A stretch of DNA of 26,843 nucleotides, taken from positions 1 through 26,843 of the IMG/VR virus record IMGVR_UViG_3300024348_000202. One strand, written 5' to 3'. Positions 25,269 to 26,843 of the stretch are shown here, one piece after another. A program made the translations under genes and the position numbers. The notes beneath the pieces are model-generated. The model was not told the origin of the DNA. It ran no database searches and saw nothing but the letters and a program-made list of their open reading frames with translations. The stretch is from a virus. Numbering within the stretch: the stretch's first letter is position 1; each line of letters starts with the position of its first letter.

Positions 25269-25500
25269 CGTCAGTATTCAATATACGCAGGTGTCGTTAT
25301 CGAATCCCCGCCAACTTATTCCTATTATCTCTCGATAATGAGCCCTTACCACTAGAAGTTTATATGGTTATTGGTTTGGCGCAGTAACGGTTAGACTATA
25401 TCACCCCTCATCTTGTCTCGAAGATCTCCCAGACTTCTAGCTCCTGATCCCCACTGACAAGTATATATCCTGCATCCTCGGGTTTGTTACTCTATTTACT
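25269..25500. other. gene-free stretch with long-range pairings
   Basis: No ORF with a start and ribosome-binding site was found. Complementary segments suggest folding: CTAGAAGT (25353-25360) with ACTTCTAG (25433-25440); TTATCGA (25298-25304) with TCGATAA (25333-25339); CTTGTC with GACAAG around 25412-25461. Strand and identity unknown; it lies downstream of the tRNA on the minus strand. Confidence 0.4.
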
Positions 25501-25512
25501 GTATATACACTA

Positions 25513-25590
<78 letters not shown>

Positions 25591-25621
25591 GTACACAGTA
25601 TACATTACTCTGCATACAGTA

Positions 25622-25650
25622 ATTATACACTAGAACTGGTTCAAGAGCAA
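25622..25650 (-). promoter_or_regulatory. possible promoter of the tRNA gene
   Basis: Minus strand TTGCTC (25645-25650), 17 bp, TATAAT (25622-25627), 31 nt upstream of the tRNA 5' end. The -10 is perfect and the -35 matches 3-4 of 6. Confidence 0.55.
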
Positions 25651-25658
25651 GTTATCAG

Positions 25659-25710
25659 TGTGGATAATTGTGGCAAACACGTGACAAAACTATGGAAAAT
25701 TTGTGGAAAA
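25659..25710. repeat. four phased DnaA-box-like sites (origin candidate)
   Basis: TGTGGATAA (25659-25667), the reverse complement of the ideal DnaA box TTATCCACA, is followed by TGTGGCAAA (25669-25677), TATGGAAAA (25691-25699) and TGTGGAAAA (25702-25710). Their start-to-start spacings are 10, 22 and 11 bp, so they lie on one face of the helix. The stretch is noncoding. Origin function is an inference. Confidence 0.55.
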
Positions 25711-25825
25711 AGGCCGGAATTTGATGGATTTTGGCCCAGTTTGACAGCCTTTTCTAGGGTTTTTTACAGTAGAATTCTTGAGGTCACGGTGGGGTTGAGA
25801 GGCTATAGTCAAATACTTTTTCACC

Positions 25826-25856
25826 CTCCTCCCACTCTCCTCCCACTCTCCTCCAC
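25826..25856. repeat. 11-bp tandem pyrimidine repeat
   Basis: CTCCTCCCACT is repeated twice exactly, followed by a third copy lacking two bases. A one-sided pyrimidine run of this kind can melt, form triplex or bind protein; function unknown. Confidence 0.7.
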
Positions 25857-25874
25857 CACAGTCTCACAGACCTC

Positions 25875-26054
25875 TACAGCGGGGTATTCACGGTGATCAC
25901 ACTGTTTTCAGTCCATAGGCGTGGCCCCCTATGGACTGCGAGCCGGCACAGTGCTCAAACCGTACAGCGGGGTATTCACTGTACAGTCACTATATACACT
26001 ATACCTAGAGTTCTCTATGTGTTAGACCACTTTGGGCTACAGCGGGGTATTTGA
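25875..26054. repeat. three direct repeats TACAGCGGGGTATTCAC
   Basis: Copies at 25875-25891, 25963-25979 (exact 17 bp) and 26038-26054 (first 14 bp exact). They are spaced 88 and 75 bp apart in the same orientation, in a noncoding tract next to the DnaA-like sites. Either iterons or a regulator-binding set. Confidence 0.75.
25909..25938. repeat. 11-bp perfect inverted repeat between repeat copies 1 and 2
   Basis: CAGTCCATAGG (25909-25919) and CCTATGGACTG (25928-25938) enclose an 8-nt loop CGTGGCCC. No T tract, so a simple terminator is unlikely. A cruciform or a transcript hairpin is possible. Confidence 0.7.
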
Positions 26055-26156
26055 GTATATACATGCTAGAGCAGTCTATGCTATACTATGTTCATACAGT
26101 GTGTGTATGTGTACAGCAATGATCTAGTCGCTCTTTACGGTAGCTCAAGACAGTTT

Positions 26157-26230
26157 CAAGAATATGCAACTACACACATATTTTAGTATGTCCGCGCAAG
26201 AATATGCACTACACGCATATTTCAGTGTAT
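26157..26230. repeat. two tandem copies of a hairpin-forming unit
   Basis: CAAGAATATGCA-CTACAC-CATATTT-type units at 26157-26190 and 26197-26230 (about 34 nt each, mostly identical). Each folds AATATG(C)/(G)CATATT around ACTACAC. Copy 2 has the extra closing C-G pair that copy 1 lacks. They lie just before the leftward genes' end. Confidence 0.65.
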
Positions 26231-26236
26231 ATAGTA

Positions 26237-26350
26237 TTAATTCAGATACTTGATCAATACCAGTATCAGTCCCAGACCTATTAGTCCCACAGTGACATAC
26301 AGTGACCAAAGCAGTAAGGTCAATAGGATTTCAACCAGTATTTGATACAT
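26237..26350 (-). CDS. 37-residue single-helix membrane protein
   Basis: A short frame from ATG 26350 to TAA 26237-26239: MYQILVEILLTLLLWSLYVT then VGLIGLGLILVLIKYLN. Nearly all hydrophobic, likely two crossings or one long helix. It overlaps the 3' end of the DUF6165-like gene by 20 nt and has AAAAGAGC upstream. Similar in size and character to the tiny membrane proteins at 16827 and 19806. Function unknown. Confidence 0.6.
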   Translation of the reverse strand: MYQILVEILLTLLLWSLYVTVGLIGLGLILVLIKYLN

Positions 26351-26720
26351 AGCTCTTTTCTTCTATGATACTTGAACCAGTTAGTGTATTAATCCTACGT
26401 TTGAGTTGGGCACGTAGATCGTTCTTTAAGTAGACTTCACGAGCGGCTTCTATGAACTTGTGATCAAAACCCTGTTCCAGTTCACAGCCACGTTTAAAGT
26501 TCTCTATATACCACAGTTCTCGATTCACCGTTTTGAGCGCTTCGCGCTCATTGTTCAGGGGTGTTTTAATTAGTAGGTTGCTTAAAATCTTGTTTAGTTC
26601 ACTGAGTTCGTGGTTGATGTTAGCTTGTTTATCTCTGTCTTTGATCAACTCTTGTTTGAGCTCTAGTATGGTGATCTTATCGATTAACTCGCCGAGGCTT
26701 ATGGGTGCTAGTATTTGCAT
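26331..26720 (-). CDS. DUF6165-like protein
   Basis: 129 residues from the ATG at 26720, after the previous stop by 4 nt; the longer frame to 26804 lies in the upstream gene. The opening MQILAPISLGELIDKITILELKQELIKD matches, from memory, the DUF6165 start (.ISLGELIDKITILEIK...). A coiled-coil part follows (RDKQANINHELSELNKILSNLL), then an aromatic-helical part (VNRELWYIENFKRGCELEQGFDHKFIEAAREVYLKNDLRAQLKRRINTLTG). The family often sits beside glycosyltransferases; activity is unknown. Confidence 0.7.
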   Translation of the reverse strand: MQILAPISLGELIDKITILELKQELIKDRDKQANINHELSELNKILSNLLIKTPLNNEREALKTVNRELWYIENFKRGCELEQGFDHKFIEAAREVYLKNDLRAQLKRRINTLTGSSIIEEKSYVSNTG

Positions 26721-26724
26721 TTTG

Positions 26725-26843
26725 TTAGCCCGCTGAGAATATTGTAGCTGACTGTTTGAGTTCTGGATTGTGAAGATAGGTCCATGCACCCAGGAATGTG
26801 GCACTGAGTTGTATGTGATGCTGGGGGATGAAGTAACGTTCCG
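26725..26843 (-). CDS. 3' end of an unidentified gene (partial)
   Basis: A frame entering from the right edge ends with TAA at 26725-26727. Its last residues read ERYFIPQHHIQLSATFLGAW, then TYLHNPELKQSATIFSAG. It precedes the DUF6165-like gene by 4 nt and is on the same strand, so they form one unit. The visible 38 residues do not allow a family call. Frame choice rests on the tight spacing and the natural residue mix. Confidence 0.5.
   Translation of the reverse strand, partial: ERYFIPQHHIQLSATFLGAWTYLHNPELKQSATIFSAG

Noticed and set aside
25285-25330. T-arm-like text (TCGAATCCCCGCC) suggesting a second tRNA or tmRNA end
   Set aside because: No matching acceptor, D or anticodon arms could be assembled on either strand.
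25660-25896. 78-residue plus-strand frame in the DnaA-like region
   Set aside because: Starts at a GTG inside the DnaA box, reads through a pyrimidine tandem repeat and has no ribosome-binding site.

Overview
The window looks like part of the genome of a large tailed bacteriophage related to T4, infecting a Gram-negative, probably proteobacterial, host. The evidence is a CHC2/Toprim primase followed by a DnaB-family (gp41-type) helicase, a probable gp62-like clamp-loader subunit, T4-style late-promoter boxes (ATAAATA) just before two genes, a phage tRNA-Ile(CAU), and a long run of very small genes that are nearly all of unknown function. No integrase, insertion sequence or CRISPR array was seen.

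Layout. (1) 1-8260, mostly + strand, AT-rich, genes overlapping by a few bases: a probable clamp-loader small subunit, several small conserved phage-type proteins, a sugar-metabolism cluster (two cupins and a split, reversed HldE-like nucleotidyltransferase/kinase pair), a strikingly short DnaE-like protein, a structural protein, then primase and helicase. (2) 8257-12378, mixed strands: a YqgE/AlgH-family protein, a nucleotidyltransferase-like protein, a small exported Ala/Pro/Lys-rich protein, a gene fragment with no visible start codon, an intrinsic terminator, then a leftward operon (acetyltransferase-like, HAD phosphatase, unknown). (3) 12601-24662, all leftward and richer in GC: about 38 small genes in about 19 transcription units, nearly every unit headed by its own near-perfect sigma-70 promoter with exactly 17 bp between -35 and -10. 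One of these promoters drives no ORF; it drives a candidate structured RNA of about 235 nt closed by a 24-bp helix. (4) 24737-25224, a divergent + strand pair of AT-rich genes with the same promoter type. (5) 25230-26230, noncoding: stem-loops, the tRNA, phased DnaA-box-like sites, a threefold 14-17 bp repeat and two tandem hairpins, together a reasonable origin or control-region candidate. (6) 26237-26843, leftward: a one-helix mini-protein, a DUF6165-like protein and a truncated gene at the edge.

How it may work together. Region 3 reads as an early takeover block in which each gene is expressed independently by unmodified host RNA polymerase through consensus promoters. Region 1 supplies replication proteins plus sugar-nucleotide enzymes that could act on host LPS precursors. 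Late boxes mark the structural and nucleotidyltransferase genes. Many small genes resemble families I remember from marine and freshwater T4-like phages, but that is memory and not a database search; their functions are unknown. Where the text says 'conserved-looking' it means this.
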